Assembly (NCBI RefSeq): GCF_023856365.1
Contig: NC_064548.1
Coordinates: 19,640,461-19,704,460, forward strand
Reading direction: 5' to 3'
DNA: 64,000 nt
Origin: Brienomyrus brachyistius
Lineage: Eukaryota; Chordata; Actinopteri; Osteoglossiformes; Mormyridae
Below the pieces are notes generated by a model, which was given only the letters and a program-made list of their open reading frames with translations, was not told the DNA's origin and searched no databases. The position numbers and the translations under genes are program-made. Below are positions 1 through 12,590 of this stretch, in pieces (positions within the stretch are counted from its first letter, which is position 1; each line of letters opens with the position of its first letter).

Positions 1-960
1 GTATAATTATCTGTAGTGTGCTCATTGTTCTTTGTCTGGTTCTGTTACCATTGTGTTTATGGCATGTTGTAAATTGATTTCCTGACAGTCTTTTGCTGCT
101 TGTCGTTGCCTTGGTGGGCCCCATACTGTTATGTGATTCTCAGTTTTTCGTGGCCAGTCAGATCCAGGGCTCGTTATACAAAGTGAGATTTGTTAGCTAG
201 CTTGATAACTTGTCAGAAGGAGCCCCAGTTTAAATGGACTTTATCTTCATTCACGTGCATTTATTCCCGACCAACATCCAAATCCTGCTTCGTGGTACAG
301 GACCCAAGTAGGCACCAAAACATAATACCCAGCATTTGCATGACCAGTTAACTGTCTGTGCTGGGCTTTTGGGTATGTTGTGTGTTTGAACTGTGTCAGA
401 GGTCTTGGGTTCGTGACTGTGGGAAGGGGAGGGTGGTGGCTGGAGGCCTGGGGTGATTCTATTGAATAATTAATAACTGGTAAAATTTCATCTGTTTCTC
501 TTGGGTGGACAGAGGATTTTATCACTGAACTGTTACGTCTCTTGGACACTTTCTTTTCTGCTCAAAAACAAAGTGGTTTATAGGGACAATAAATGCTTGT
601 TTTGCAATAATTATTTTTAGTGGCTATTTATTGCTTTAAGAATATTTTTAGGACTTTTGAGAATATATGATAAACACTGTATTCATCTGACCTAACGCTA
701 TAAGTCATAACATTTCATTATTATGCTACATAATTTGACCAGTATATATAGCTGGCCATGAACTGAAGCATTTCATGTTTGCTGCATTGTTCAAAATGAT
801 GACTTGCTTAACCTTAAGTACCAATCTATCAATCAAGCAAATAAAGTGAATATTTGACCAAGATTATGGCAATGCTGTTACACACAATGTTGCATCATAT
901 TTAACTGTTTAGAAATATAAATGACCAAGAAGACAGATACATTTTATAGCAGTACTAGAC
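1..960. other. Upstream flank, no gene recognised
   Basis: AT-rich sequence with short random open frames on both strands. None has a recognisable domain, a conserved composition or convincing splice sites. I see no structured repeat here, apart from its right edge, which borders the inverted terminal repeat of the Tc1-like element. Confidence 0.4.
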
Positions 961-2142
961 CATATTAACAAAATTATTGGGACACCTGGCCATTACACAT
1001 ACAGGAACGTTTATGACATCACATTCTAATGCCATAGGCATCAAAATGGAGTCGGTCCCCCTCTATGTAGTTATAACAACTCCCACTCTTCTGGGAAGGC
1101 TTTTCAAAAGATTTTGGAGTGTGTCTGTGGGAATTTTTACCCATTTCTCCAGAAAAGCATTTGTGAGGTCAGGCACTGATGCTGGACATGAAGATCTGGC
1201 TCGCGATCTCCATTCTAGTTCATCCCAAAGGTGTTTGATGGGGTTGAGGTCAGGGCTCTGTGCGAGCCAGTCAAGTTCTTCCACACCAAACTCACCCAGT
1301 CATGACTTTCTGGACCTTGCTTTATACATTGGGGCACAGCCATGCTGGAACAGAAAAGGTCCTTCTCCAAACTGACCTCACAAAGTTGGAAGCATAGAAT
1401 GTCTAAAATGTCTTGGTATGCTGAAGCAATAAGTGTTCCCTTCACTGGTGGGAACTCTTTATCCATTATCCCTCCTCCACTAAACTTCAATGTTGGCACA
1501 GTGCAGTCAGGCAGGTAATGTTCTCCTGGCATCCGCCAACCCCAGACTCGTCCATCAGACTACCAGACGGAGAAGTGCGATTCATCACTCCACAGAACAC
1601 ATTTCCACTGCCACAGAGTCCAGTGGTGGCATGCCACACCACTTTACACCACTTCATCCAATGCTTGGCATTCTCTGCAATTGCTTGGCTGTGGAAGCCC
1701 AGTCCACAAAGCTCCCAGCACAGTTTGTGTGCTGGGGATAATGCCAGAGGAAGCTTGGAACTCTGCAGTTGTTGAGTCAACAGTGCAGTGGTGACTTTTA
1801 CGCACTATGCGCCTCAGCATTTGGCAACCCCGCTCTGTTACTTTGTGTGGTCTGCACTTGGGACTGAGTTTCTTTTGTTCTACATGCTTCTATTTTGCAA
1901 TAATATCTAGCAGGAATGAAATTTCACAAACTGACTAACTGCAAAGGTGGCACCCAATGAGAGTACCGTGTTTGAATTCACTGAGCTCTTAAGAACAACC
2001 CATTCTTTCACAGATGTTTGTAAACCTCACTGCATGGCTAGGTGCTTGATGTTATACACCTGTGGCAATGGGTCTGGTCAAATTGAAATTGAATTCAAGG
2101 ATTGAGAGGTGTGTCCCAATGCTTTTGTCCTTGTAATATAAG
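961..2142 (-). mobile_element. Degenerate Tc1/mariner-like DNA transposon
   Basis: Minus-strand translations carry hallmarks of a Tc1 DDE transposase. The C-terminal stretch AQSPDLNPIKHLWDELE is read from about 1284 to 1200, and the GGGIM stretch with an upstream VLWSDES-like segment lies between about 1480 and 1620. The pieces fall in different frames, so the gene is frameshifted and dead, and the N-terminal DNA-binding half is largely unrecognisable. The ends are related inverted repeats: ATTGGGACAC near 977-986 on the left and GTGTCCCAAT near 2111-2120 on the right. The outer limits are set by the extent of TIR similarity and the TA-containing flanks, so they are approximate. Confidence 0.8.
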
Positions 2143-2198
2143 AATTTTCATGGACATGAATTGAAGAGACCCTATAAAAAGTGTACCAGTAGCATATA

Positions 2199-2440
2199 GG
2201 GGGCAGTGTGTGGTTCAGGAGGCTAAGCCTCTGGGTTTTTAAGCAGAAGGTCCCTGGTTTAAATCTGGCCTCAGCAGAATAGTCACATCTGTGGGCTTTT
2301 TCACCTCCACCTCCATGGGTATAGCTGGCAAGCTTGGAATGAAGCTTGTTTTCACCTATACATGCCTTTGTGTGTCATGGAGAGCAAGAGAGGGTAGATA
2401 AAAACAGAACTTCCCCATGGTGATCAAGACAGTGTCATTG
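2199..2440 (+). mobile_element. tRNA-derived SINE (fish type)
   Basis: The head GGGGGCAGTGTGTGGTTCAG, followed by a GGTCCCTGGTTTAAATC segment, resembles the A and B boxes of a tRNA-like Pol III promoter. It is followed by a tRNA-unrelated body and a tail with AACTTCCCCATGGTGATCAA, a typical 3' end for fish SINEs mobilised by LINEs. It lies between the Tc1 remnant and dnajc15. Limits are approximate and no clear target duplication was seen. Confidence 0.6.
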
Positions 2441-2736
2441 TTATTATGTTTGTGAATTTGCCACATGTATAATCTTGTATGCAGTGTATTTTAAATGCTC
2501 CAAATCTAACTGCAGTGGTTGAAAGATCCATTGATTTATATACATATGTAAGTATTTGTGGATGGATGAACAATTTACCTATGATCTCTCAAAAATGAAA
2601 GTAGAATAATTTTTGGTCCTTGTAATGAACTATGTATTGTATATAGCACGCTGGAGAATCATGCGCGTTGTTGTATTGTTGTAGGTATAGTTTGTCCCAT
2701 TTGGCGTACCGTACGCAAGTGCCCTTGAGTGAAAGC

Positions 2737-5700
2737 ATGGCGAACCGAACCGGCGTGACTTTGGAAAGTGATTTAATGAGATATACTGAATACGCTCCGA
2801 AATCTACAGTTCGGAGTGAAGCAGACGTTGATAAACGGGCTGTAAGTGTACTGAAGTTAAAAAAATCTTTATTTGGTGGGACAACTTTCAGTAGTTTCAT
2901 AGTAACCTGATTAGCACTGTACATTGTGTTCTCATGGAGATGATTATTAAATTGTTTCAGTTGTCAGTGTTGGATTAATTGAACCCATTAAACGTCGGCA
3001 TGTAGCATGTTCACATAAGCAAGTCAAACATACAGTTGTTCACCTGACTTTTTAGTGGGTTTTGGTTGTTCTGGGGTCGTTCTCTAATGCCGTGATAATG
3101 CCCAGGTACTTGATCATTATAACAAGTGTGTAGATACTACGGCTGAGTTGCGTTGAATTGCTTTGGGAAACGTGTAATTCATTTTACAGGGTACCTTAGA
3201 ATTGATATTATAACATTAGCTTTCGCTAAATAATCATATGTAAGCCTAAGTCGCATAGTACAGTTTTAGTGATCATTCGCTGCAGTGTTTCTTTTTTTGG
3301 CGTAGAAATTATTTGCATAACGTTTCTTGTCAATTGATAGATGCCTAAATTGAGGGATAACCCAGAAATAACTACATTTTCTTTTTATATATATGTATAT
3401 AGGGTGAGGTTTTGATTGCTGTTGGTCTTGGTGTTGCCGCTGCAGCTTTTGCAGGTAAACTTCTAATTTTCCTGAATTGATTCTGTATTTTTTTTTTCTG
3501 CTTATCAAGTAAGCGATTTTTAGAAGTCAGCTGGATATTTTACTGCATCATTTTAGGCTGAGTACAGTGTTCAGTAGTACCACATCGGGGCCCTCTCTGA
3601 AACTTGAACCACGACTATTATCCACGTTCCACGTCAGTCAGTCAGTTTGTGAAGAGGTTGCGTTATACGGAATCTAAATAATTTTCAGTCTATCGGAAAC
3701 CTCCTCTCCTCTGCACGGACACGTTTAGGGATAGTGAGTGATATTCACAACCTTAAATAACCACACAAATCCTTCTGAGCAGTTAACAAGTGTCATATAG
3801 TCACCTGTGCTCACCCTTAGATACACCCACAACTACACCAAATCATTCCACAAAATCAGCAAAATTCCATCATCACATGACATTAACACACTTTTATGGC
3901 AATTCATACTCACTCGAAATTAACATAATAATCGTACTGATACACGCTATGAATAACCTAAAGATTAAAAGAAACTTCCTCATTCCTGCATTCGACTGTG
4001 AGACTTAAAACGATAAAAAATTTGTAATTCTATGTTCTTGAGTCGGCGTCAATAGCGACACTTAGTGGCACGTCTTTTAAAACTGATCAAAGTGGCAGAT
4101 GGAAGGCATGAAAACTGAAATAGCCATCAGTGAGTGGTTTAGCGTTTAATTGGAGGGTGGTTATGTGCAGTTTAAAATGCAGAAAATAAACTAATGGCAG
4201 GCTGTGAGTGGCTCAGTGTAGGACTGCCAATAATGACTCTCTTTCTATGGATTAATCTGTTTTTTACCGATTGGTAGATTGATCTAAACAATTAACCTTC
4301 CTCCAGAAAATCAAACCGACCGTTTAATTTAAGTAGTTTGTCAAAATAAACAATGTTATTGCAGGGCTTTAGATAATGGACGTCGGCTTTTTGACACATT
4401 ACTTTTTATATTCATATTTAGTTCTAATGCAAGAACTCGTGGTCGTAGGGGGGAATTAGCGGGAGAACACTTAAAAATGAATTTGAAAAAGCACTTCTTT
4501 AAATCAGACCTAGATAAGATTTTAACAACTCTGAGATATTGAGTTCTCCCCAAACGAGCTGGATGGGCCGAAAGGCCTCCTCTCGTTTGTACATTTCTCA
4601 TACTTATTTAGCTTAAATTATTTTCACCCACAATTAGATAAGCAAATTAGTAGTATGCCTAAAATATTAATGACATACATATTGTGATGCCCAAAAGTCA
4701 GTAATCTGTATAAATTCGGCATATACTTATGCTTATTAAATTTGGTTAGCGTAGCACGCCACATGCGACTGTTTTGGTAAATCATGGAAGCGATAAGCAC
4801 TGAAGTCAAGTAAGGGACAGCTCAACAGCCGCACCGTCTTTTTAAAAATGAGATACTGTGGATAAAGAAGGCAAAAAAGACTTTGGTTTTTTATTTTGGA
4901 TGATTCTTTTTTTTTCATCATCAGAGACAGCACTCACACTGTTTATCACCTGTTTCACCTGTTGCCTTCCGGCAGGCGCTACAGGGCTATTAGCACCAGG
5001 ACCAATAGGCTCAGAGACAGATTTTTCCCACAAGCCATTACTGCAATGAACACACACATACAACACACCACCCCCACATAAGGAAAATATGCAATAATTT
5101 TAAAGTTTTTATAATACTGTAGTATACTGTATACTAATATAGTATAATAAAATACTTAAAACTGTGCGTTATTGCATCTACTTTGTCTGTTTAGTACTGT
5201 CTATTGCAAAATACTGTTTGCATGGCAAACGTAATGTCCGTTTATGTCTGCACTTTAGAAGTGACCGCTGCAATTTCGTTGTACAAGTAGCATCCGTGCT
5301 CCAGTATAATGACAATAAAGGCTTTCTGTTTCTATGTGTGGTGTTGCTTTTTTGCTGATTAAAGTTCGACACGTGTTTTATTTATCTATCTGTATTGCAA
5401 TTATAGGTTTCATTTTTTATTTCAGTTCACAAATCATTGTATTTTGTGTCCCTTTTCATTTCTGTTTTAGTTTCCGATAATACACTCGTTGTTGGGACCA
5501 GTGTTATTTAGCAGCTACAAGGGCAAAAGATATTAAAAAATCTCTCCGTACTAGGGCTGGGTGACGATCAGTTGAGCATTTTTACCTTGATTACGATTAA
5601 TGAACAATTAATTTAAATTTTCTGCGCAAATTCTAATTCTGATACGCTATAATAAGAACATAAAACATAGCTTATTGTAGTTTCGCTGCTGCTTCGCTTT

Positions 5701-8700
5701 GGCTCATTTTTGGCAGTTTATCGTAAACTTTGAGTCTGTCCGGAAGACTTTAGGAAATCTGTTCCTGCTCTCCATTTTTGTTTTCTTTTTCATTCTCTGC
5801 ATTTTAATCATTCGACTGATAACCATTAATTCTTTTGGGGAAAAGCACAGGCTCTGTCAAAATAAGGCAACATTTTCTCAATATTCAAAAGCAAGTGAGG
5901 AAAATTCCTTCCATTGTGTGTCCTGCAGGCCGTGTCTTTGTAGTGCTTATTTTGTATCTCATATAATGCCACAAAGAAGCTTGATGAACTTCTGACTCTG
6001 GCTGAATAAGCTGCCTTGGAGTTCAGAATGGTTTGAACATCTTTCCTTTTCTGCTGTAGGGCGCTATGCGTTTCAGTTATGGAAGCCTCTTGGTCAAGTT
6101 ATCTCTGAGACTGTAAAGAAAATGCCTGCCTCGGTAAGAAGACGACGGTTTTCATTTACTTGTATTTTCATTATTTCTTTACATTAAGACTAGTCCTCAG
6201 TAGATAAAAAAACAAAAAAAAAGATGATGGATCCACATACGTTTGACAGGAGATGTAGTTCTAGTTTGTCAGCCCATTGTCCGCTGAATTCCCACGCCAC
6301 AGCTTTTCAAATGGAATTAGTTTCTCATGGCTTTATTTATCTAATTATCCTAATTTGTTTATGACTAAATTTAAGTTTGCATACACTCCACACTCAGACA
6401 TTTAAGGCTACTTTACACTGTCAGAGAAGGTATTCATTAACATATTTGTTAAACATGACATAGAGAAGAGTTTGAAATGGAGTTTGCCAACATTTGTAAA
6501 AGTTAGAATTAGATTTTCTTCATAAATTGTTGGCTGTAATTTTACATTATTGCACTTCATTACTTCTGAGATACAGGGAACTTTTGGTCAGGTTTTTTGT
6601 TTTTTTTCTTGGTTCTCCTGAATTGTACTCTTGTAGCACCTTAACTTTTCTGTGCTGTTCCTGGGCGGGAAATCGAGGTGGTGTGAGAGCTGGCTTGATC
6701 ATTCAGGCCAAGCGTTGATTAGTGTCACATGGAATGTGTGTTTCTGCAATCTTCTGGATGAGAGGAACTTCAGCGTTGCGTGGAGGGTAATGGAAGGCAG
6801 AGTGTGCATGTCTGCTGTAATGAACTTCAGATGGGGCTGTGGAACTTCAGCCATGTGAACTGATGTTGTGCTGTCTTGGTTTTTAGATTTCATTTTATTA
6901 CAACCATGTTTTGACTTAATGTCATGGAGACTTAGTTCTGCACAGCTTTTTATTAACATTCCGTAATTTAACCTTTATTAATAGTTTAGCACTCGCCACC
7001 ATACTCATTTTAAAGGCTTAGATCTACCATTTATTGCTTTCTCGTGCATCAATCTTCTTGCATATATAATACAGGCTGCACTCTCTATAGCATATATATT
7101 AAAACTTAAAATCTAATGGAAACTAGCTAAGTGCTGTGACATACAGGTCATGTGTGACTGATTAAGTGAACCATGTTTGCATAAGTTAAGTGTTTCTGTG
7201 AGGTGTACATTTAGCCTGAATATGTATACTGTAACATTTTAGGTTTTATTAGACACGATGATGTGGTTTGTGGGTGTGGCATTTTTTGTTGAGTTTTTCA
7301 CCCCCATTTTGGTGGCATAAAATGAATATTATAAAAAAAAAAAAAGTAAAATGAATCACAACTAAATAAAATGACCAAGGACTATGCCTGTGTGGAGTGA
7401 ATTCTCCCACTTGTTTGGCTCCATCCCCAAGTGTTAAACCAGAGTCTTTTTGCAAATCCCAGTGAAGCAGACCAGTCAGCTGGCCTGGAGACCAGCTTGG
7501 GCTTGTAGCCCAGTTTAAGTTTGCCACATGAAATAGCAGAGTCCACATGCTTAAGTGACACAGCATGTTACTGCCTTTGTTCATATTACATACGGAGAAT
7601 ACTGTGCCACTCCTGTTTGTTCCACAGGCATTTTCTGCATATTACAAAGGGGGGTTTGAGCCAAAGATGACGAAACGAGAGGCCAGCCTCGTCCTGGGGA
7701 TCAGGTAAGAGCTTGCGTGTCAGGGGCAGAACCATCGACGCTTACGTGGGCGAATGGTTGCCTTGTACTGGGCATGAGGCCCCCTTCCCTCAATTTCTGC
7801 TACAGACCTGCTCCGTAATGTTGGCTGCAGGGTTTTGGGGGCCCACATTCAGCCTGCAGTGTTGACATGCTCCGTAGGTGCAGGACTGCCACAGAGGGCC
7901 GAACACACGCTCACCATGTCAGTTTGAACTTCACTTGCACACTTGAGAAGTGATTGCCTTCTCCGCTTCTAGAATTTTACTTACTCTGTGTGTTCACATC
8001 TTTTGAATTATTTTTTTACACTTTTTCAGCGTAATATTGTTTTGGTTGCTAAGTACTTTAGGGCAGTCGTGTTGACAAAAACACTGTTTAGAAATAGACG
8101 CTCCTCTACGTTTACGAACTTTCAGACATACGTACGAAGGAAAAGTCTGTAAGTCCGCCTACTTCTGGCTGCTACTCCCGCAGCGCAGCTTGCGTACTCC
8201 CTGCATCCTAGTTTTTTGTACTTGCATATACCCTTAAAATGATGCTGAATAACGACTTACGAACGTTTGTTCGTAACGCATCTCGTTCGTAAATAGAGGA
8301 GCGTCTGTACACTGAAATGAACCCAACTGTTGATAAAATTCCTGTAAAATTGCCTTGGCACACTTTCATGTAGCAAAATGTTTTTTGTCATAATATATTT
8401 GAAAAATAACTATTGGTTAGTAAGGTTAACTGGAAATAATATAGTGGATTTGACTGAAGTATGAAGATGAATACAGGGTTATGACTTTATGTGGCCACTA
8501 GGTGTCTCTGAAGTCACATGTTTCTCTTGTAGTCCCACCAGCAGTAAATCAAAGGTGCAGGAAGCTCACAGAAGAATCATGGTTTTGAATCACCCTGACA
8601 AAGGTGAGAGCTGCACTCGTTCATAAAACCAGGTTAATTTACAGATCAACAAGTACTTTGGTCATGTGCGTGTTTTGTGTGAGAGCATTTTGAATTCCTT

Positions 8701-9164
8701 TTGGTAATGATATTTGGCATCTCTAAATTGCTTTTACTGGATTGCCTGTATATGCACTGCCATCGCACTGATGGCATATCCCCATCATGTGCTCTTTTTT
8801 GGGGTCTCCAGAGCCCCCTGCAGTCCTGTCATAGGTTGGAACATGGATGGATGTACAGCTGTGAGAAGCAGATAACAGTCACAGTACTGAAATTCTTTTG
8901 TTGTACAACCAGACAATCTGGCGTTTTCCTGCAAGACCATGCCATCCTTCTTGAGTTGAACATGGGTCAAGACAGGTTTTTTTTTTTGCCCGTCTGTCTA
9001 ATCGGAGTAGGAATAGTTAAGACTGAGAGACAACAGAGTGTTTGGTCGAGGGACGCAAATGTTCTGCTTGTAAAGTCGCTGTTTTTCTTGCAGGTGGATC
9101 CCCGTACTTGGCCGCAAAGATTAATGAAGCAAAAGACCTGCTGGACTCCGGCTTACGGCACTGA
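2737..9164 (+). CDS. dnajc15: DnaJ homolog subfamily C member 15 (MCJ)
   Basis: Six coding exons: 2737-2841, 3403-3454, 6060-6133, 7628-7704, 8533-8603 and 9094-9164, all with GT...AG introns and compatible phases, giving 149 aa (human DNAJC15 has 150). The start at 2737 gives MANRTG followed by a MRYTEYAP segment that lines up with the human N-terminus. Residues about 36-57 ([15 protein letters not shown]) form the single inner-membrane helix. Residues about 95-149 are the J domain, with the HPD motif at 123-125. Family role: DNAJC15 stimulates mitochondrial Hsp70 at the TIM23 import motor and tunes respiratory-chain activity. The paralogue dnajc19 is the main alternative, but the extended N-terminus with DADVD-like residues (here EADVD) favours dnajc15. 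Introns 2 and 4 carry repeat insertions; the coding sequence looks intact. Confidence 0.95.
4430..4612 (+). mobile_element. LINE/SINE 3' tail fragment in dnajc15 intron 2
   Basis: The segment AGATAAGATTTTAACAACTC and then GATGGGCCGAAAGGCCTCCT, ending near TTTCTCATAC, is a truncated retroelement 3' end. A second copy of the same tail lies at about 10585-10796, which supports an interspersed repeat. The exact family (L2/V-SINE type) is inferred. Confidence 0.6.
5550..5650 (+). mobile_element. Possible hAT-type terminal fragment
   Basis: CTAGGGCTGGGTGACGAT followed by alternating GATTACGATTAAT resembles the ends of fish hAT elements that begin with a (T)AGGGCTG motif. Only one end is seen and no target duplication can be identified. 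It lies in dnajc15 intron 2. Confidence 0.3.
8096..8306. mobile_element. Non-autonomous inverted-repeat element (MITE) in dnajc15 intron 4
   Basis: The left end AGACGCTCCTCTACGTTTAC and the reverse complement of the right end AGACGCTCCTCTATTTACGA match over about 24 bases apart from a two-base indel. That leaves a 211-bp element with no coding capacity. Both ends lie next to TA, which may be a TA target, but this is not decisive. The superfamily is not determined. Confidence 0.65.
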
Positions 9165-10248
9165 CCCGTTTGCGTCTTGCCTTCAGCTAGAACTCTGCTT
9201 ACCGCCTCCGCAGCATTTTTCCCCCTGACTCCACACAAATTTTGTGTCACTCTTCCCTGCACTTCTACCCAGTCTTGCCGCATTTTCGGCGAGGGCCCCT
9301 GCAGGGGGTCCACTGGAGCCCGGACACACGACGGACTGGATGTCCCTGGATGTTGAAAATCGGCAAACCTTGACTGAGTGCCTCCTGTGTTTATGTCCTT
9401 ATTCTTTGATGAGGCGCAAATGCACGTTACATTTTTAGCAGTGTCAGATACACTTGCCACAGTACTCCAAAAGTGGGAAAATTTAGTTGCATATTAATAG
9501 CAATTATACAATGTAAATTTATGTATGTTTTGTTTTATTGACTGGTGTGAAATGGGAGAGTAGAGTGTAATTTTTGTTTGTATCTACACAAACCAATGAT
9601 CATTCATTTTTTATTTATTCCCGATTGCATGTCTGCTGGACTGGCTTTGTCTGTTTATGACTGCGTTACATATTCATATTTGTGATGTAAACACACAAAC
9701 CTTGGTGGTACTATTACATGCCTCTGTGATATGCTGGTCTCATTTATTTATTTGCCATGTTCATTCACAGTAAAGTCTCTCCAAGTTTATGTAAATGATT
9801 CCTATTCCTAAACGGTAATACTATCAGATACATCTGAGATGTATATATTTTATATATATATTTTGTGCCAGGTATGGCCTGTTTTGGTTTATTTCAACAA
9901 TTTCAGGCTTGGGGTAGTGGAGGGAGTTTTGCTAGGTGAAATGTAAAAAAAAAAAAAAAAACTCGTGAGGTCAGACATTTTCATTTTCCCCTAGTTTTCG
10001 CCTTATGTTCTGTGTATATTGCGCCAATGAGTAAAATGCCCAGATCAACTTGTAATCAGTTTCAATAGAAGTATTTTAGCTCTAGCTGATAAAACAAAAT
10101 TGTATGACGTAGAAGCCAGTAATCTTCATTTGTTTTTTTGTAACAAATGTAATCTTGCTTCACTAGTTGCTTCTAGCAGTCTTGGAGCTTAGCATTCAAA
10201 TTGTGCTTTGCGATGTAGGTAATGTATGCTAGAGCTGGCTGCCACAGA

Positions 10249-10254
10249 AATAAA
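10249..10254 (+). terminator. Candidate poly(A) signal of dnajc15
   Basis: This is the first AATAAA I found downstream of the dnajc15 stop, about 1.09 kb into the 3' flank. It is followed by an A run. The interval 9165-10248 would then be 3'UTR; it holds a perfect GC-rich palindrome (CCCCTGCAGGGG near 9296) and an A17-type run at about 9945. No transcript evidence is available here. Confidence 0.35.
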
Positions 10255-10544
10255 AAAAAATGAACAGATGTAAGCAATAGTCATGTATGATCCTTGAAAA
10301 CAATGTCATGATAAGCTTGTGCTACGTTCAGCTTTGTGAATCACTTAACCTTCTATTAGTCTAATATAGAGAATCTTAGGGGAAGTCTGAGAAATTTCTT
10401 TATGGTTCCCTCCCACATAACACGACGTCACGCAGCCTGCGCTAATACAACCTGCGGCTTTAAGGCTCATTAATGCTCAGTGTTAAACACACATATGGAC
10501 TGAGGCTTCAGTCTCCGTCAATCTAAGTTAATTTCTATTCATTT

Positions 10545-10796
10545 TTTTTATAGCGCCTTTCACAACAGAGTCACCCCAAGCGGGAGAACATTTTAAAATG
10601 AATTTGAGGAAGCTTCTTTACACAGTGTGTAGTTAGAGTATGGAATAGTCTTCCTGCTAGTGTAGCGCAAGCTAAACCGTGGGTTCCTTTAAATCAGAGC
10701 TAGATAAGATTTTAACAACTCTGAGTTAAGTTCTCCCCAGACGAACTTGATGGGCTGAATGGCCTCCTCTCATTCGTAAATTTCTTATGTTCTATA
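10545..10796 (+). mobile_element. Retroelement 3' tail, second copy
   Basis: It starts with TATAGCGCCTTTCACAACAG and continues into the same AGATAAGATTTTAACAACTC ... GGCCTCCTCTCATTCGTAAA tail seen in dnajc15 intron 2 (4430-4612). The first motif recurs at about 10967-10995, so two fragments of related repeats are juxtaposed. Confidence 0.55.
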
Positions 10797-10959
10797 GTCT
10801 GCTTTCATTTTGTCCACATATACATATGTTCTGAAAGCATATGGATATAGATGAAGCATAGCAGTACCACCAGAAATTGTGGGAGACAACCAAGAAGTTT
10901 TAAAAATGGTTGAACTTCTTGAGCAGTGATTGCAGTCGGGTGCAAAATCTAAGTTCAAT

Positions 10960-11500
10960 TCATTTTTTATAGCGCCTTTCACAACAGAGTCACCCCAAGG
11001 CAGTTTACATGGGTGTGTTGTGATACGTTTATTCAGATTCAACAACAGGGAAAAGGGAAGACAGCGAAATGAAAGAAATAAAGCCGGATGACGATGGAGG
11101 AGAGGAAGCAAAAACTCCTAAGTAAGGAGAAAAAAAAACTCTGAGGTTCCAGCAACTGGTTGCCCAACCCCCTGGGCATGATAGCATTATAAAAAAAGAA
11201 AGAATGGGCTTGCTTGCTAAAAGCAGCGTGTAAACTGGTCAAGGGCAAAGTCAAAATCCATCAATGAGTCAGTTCTGGCAGATTGAAGGCTGCACCCACA
11301 ATGTTACAGTTTGTGTGTCAAATCCACAATACCACCCCTCTATGGCACTGAACCAGGACTCCAGCACAGATGGTGCCCACCCCCGGCACCATCGGGACAT
11401 GTGGGAAGGAGGCAGAGAGCATGGGTGGTCAGAACATGCATTGAGACATCAATGGACGAGCACAGTAGATCAAAATGGCATGTACAGCGGCACCAGCAGT
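10960..11500. repeat. Unclassified interspersed repeat
   Basis: It begins with a second copy of TATAGCGCCTTTCACAACAG and the CACCCCAAGGCAGTTTACAT motif. It continues through an A-rich stretch and GGTTGCCCAACCCCCTGGGC, sequence of a kind widely interspersed in fish genomes. The family and the right limit are uncertain. No open frame here looks real. Confidence 0.4.
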
Positions 11501-11749
11501 CATAGTTACGGTGTGTTATGTGTTAGGTTGCATATGTAATATGTAATAGGTCTTCAGTTGAATCAGCATCTTGATCACTAGTTGCAAACCATTCCACAAT
11601 ATAGGTGCCCTGTAGCAGAGAGCTTCACCGCCAACTGTTACATTATTTATATGTGGAATGACCAGAAATCCTGCGTTCCATGATCTGAGTGGACAATATG
11701 GCTTGTAAACTTGAAATAGCTTTGTTATATAGGCATCGGCTGGACCACT

Positions 11750-11984
11750 GAGACTTTGGTCAGCTGACTGGTGTGAGATTTTCAGTTTGAGACGCATATG
11801 CATTTACATGTATGCAACAGTTTTATTACCTTGTAACTAGTCTGTAGAGTTTGCAAACTACCCAGCACTTTTGATGTAGCTAATTTTACGTTTGTAATAG
11901 AATAACATAGATCTCCCGTAAGATTTCTTGCGTGAGTGTGAGAGACAGGAAGTGTGAGTGTCATGCCAGATGCGGGTTTTAACT
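11750..11984 (+). repeat. Four-copy DNA-element family, copy A
   Basis: Shares TTTGGTCAGCTGACT, TTTGCAAACTACCC, GATGT(A/G)GCTAATTTTA and GTAAGATTTCTTGC with copy B (23605-23840). It also aligns over most of its length with copies C (44281-44500) and D (58810-59037, inverted). It has no coding capacity. The better-preserved copies end in an AGGGTTGCCAACT-type inverted repeat, so a non-autonomous DNA transposon is inferred. Confidence 0.6.
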
Positions 11985-12480
11985 TCATGAAAGCAACTAG
12001 CTAAAGTGACAAGAAATGAAGTGAATATTTGGGATTACGTTTTCGTATTATGCTGCATAATGGCACCATATATAGAGAGAATCATATAGGTCTGAGAACT
12101 GATCCGTGTGGTACTGCATATTATACCTGTGATATAGACAATGGAGGGCAGTTATTGGACACTTGAACATATTGATATCAAATAGTCAAATAAGATTTAA
12201 CCCAATTCAACACCATTCCACACAATCCAACATCAAATTCAAGTCTTTGTAAAAGAGTACAACCCCGTTTTCAAACATTATGGGATATTGTGTAAAATAG
12301 GTAACAACAGGCAAATGGTAACAACAAAGCAAGGATAAATACTGCCTACCTAGTTTAAGTAGGCTACGTAACCTACGTTACCTGTTACGGCAGTACGTAA
12401 TATTCATAGTCTAAATAACGCTGCATCTTGGCAGGGTGAACCATTAATTGGCATGTGCACGGTAAGAATCGGTTAGGGTC
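11985..12480. other. Intergenic stretch upstream of the lacc1 promoter
   Basis: No gene is recognised. The piece ACAACCCCGTTTTCAAACAT near 12259-12285 resembles the terminal segment of a widespread fish DNA element (ACCCCGTTTCCAAA...), but it is isolated and degenerate. The rest shows nothing I can name. Confidence 0.3.
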
Positions 12481-12499
12481 GGTAAATTTAATGTGGCGT

Positions 12500-12590
12500 A
12501 CGCATGCGCGAGAAAGTTACAGCGACGAGTGTGACGACATGCTCCTGTGACTGAGAAAACCGGAAGTGTAAGCAATGGACTATATAAGCA
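12500..12590 (+). promoter_or_regulatory. Candidate lacc1 promoter
   Basis: Within 90 bp lie an NRF1-like CGCATGCGCG (12501-12510), an ETS-like CCGGAAGT (12560-12567) and a TATATAAG box (12581-12588). A splice acceptor just before the lacc1 start codon (AG at 13490-13491) implies at least one upstream non-coding exon, consistent with initiation about 900 bp upstream. The assignment to lacc1 is inferred from position only. Confidence 0.45.

Noticed and set aside
4842..5081. Overlapping short frames on both strands in dnajc15 intron 2
   Set aside because: Intronic, no domain, and the strands mirror each other over a moderately GC-rich patch.
8701..9228. 175-codon plus-strand frame over the last dnajc15 intron and exon
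   Set aside because: It crosses the acceptor at 9092-9093 in a frame different from the J-domain frame, and its translation has no recognisable domain.
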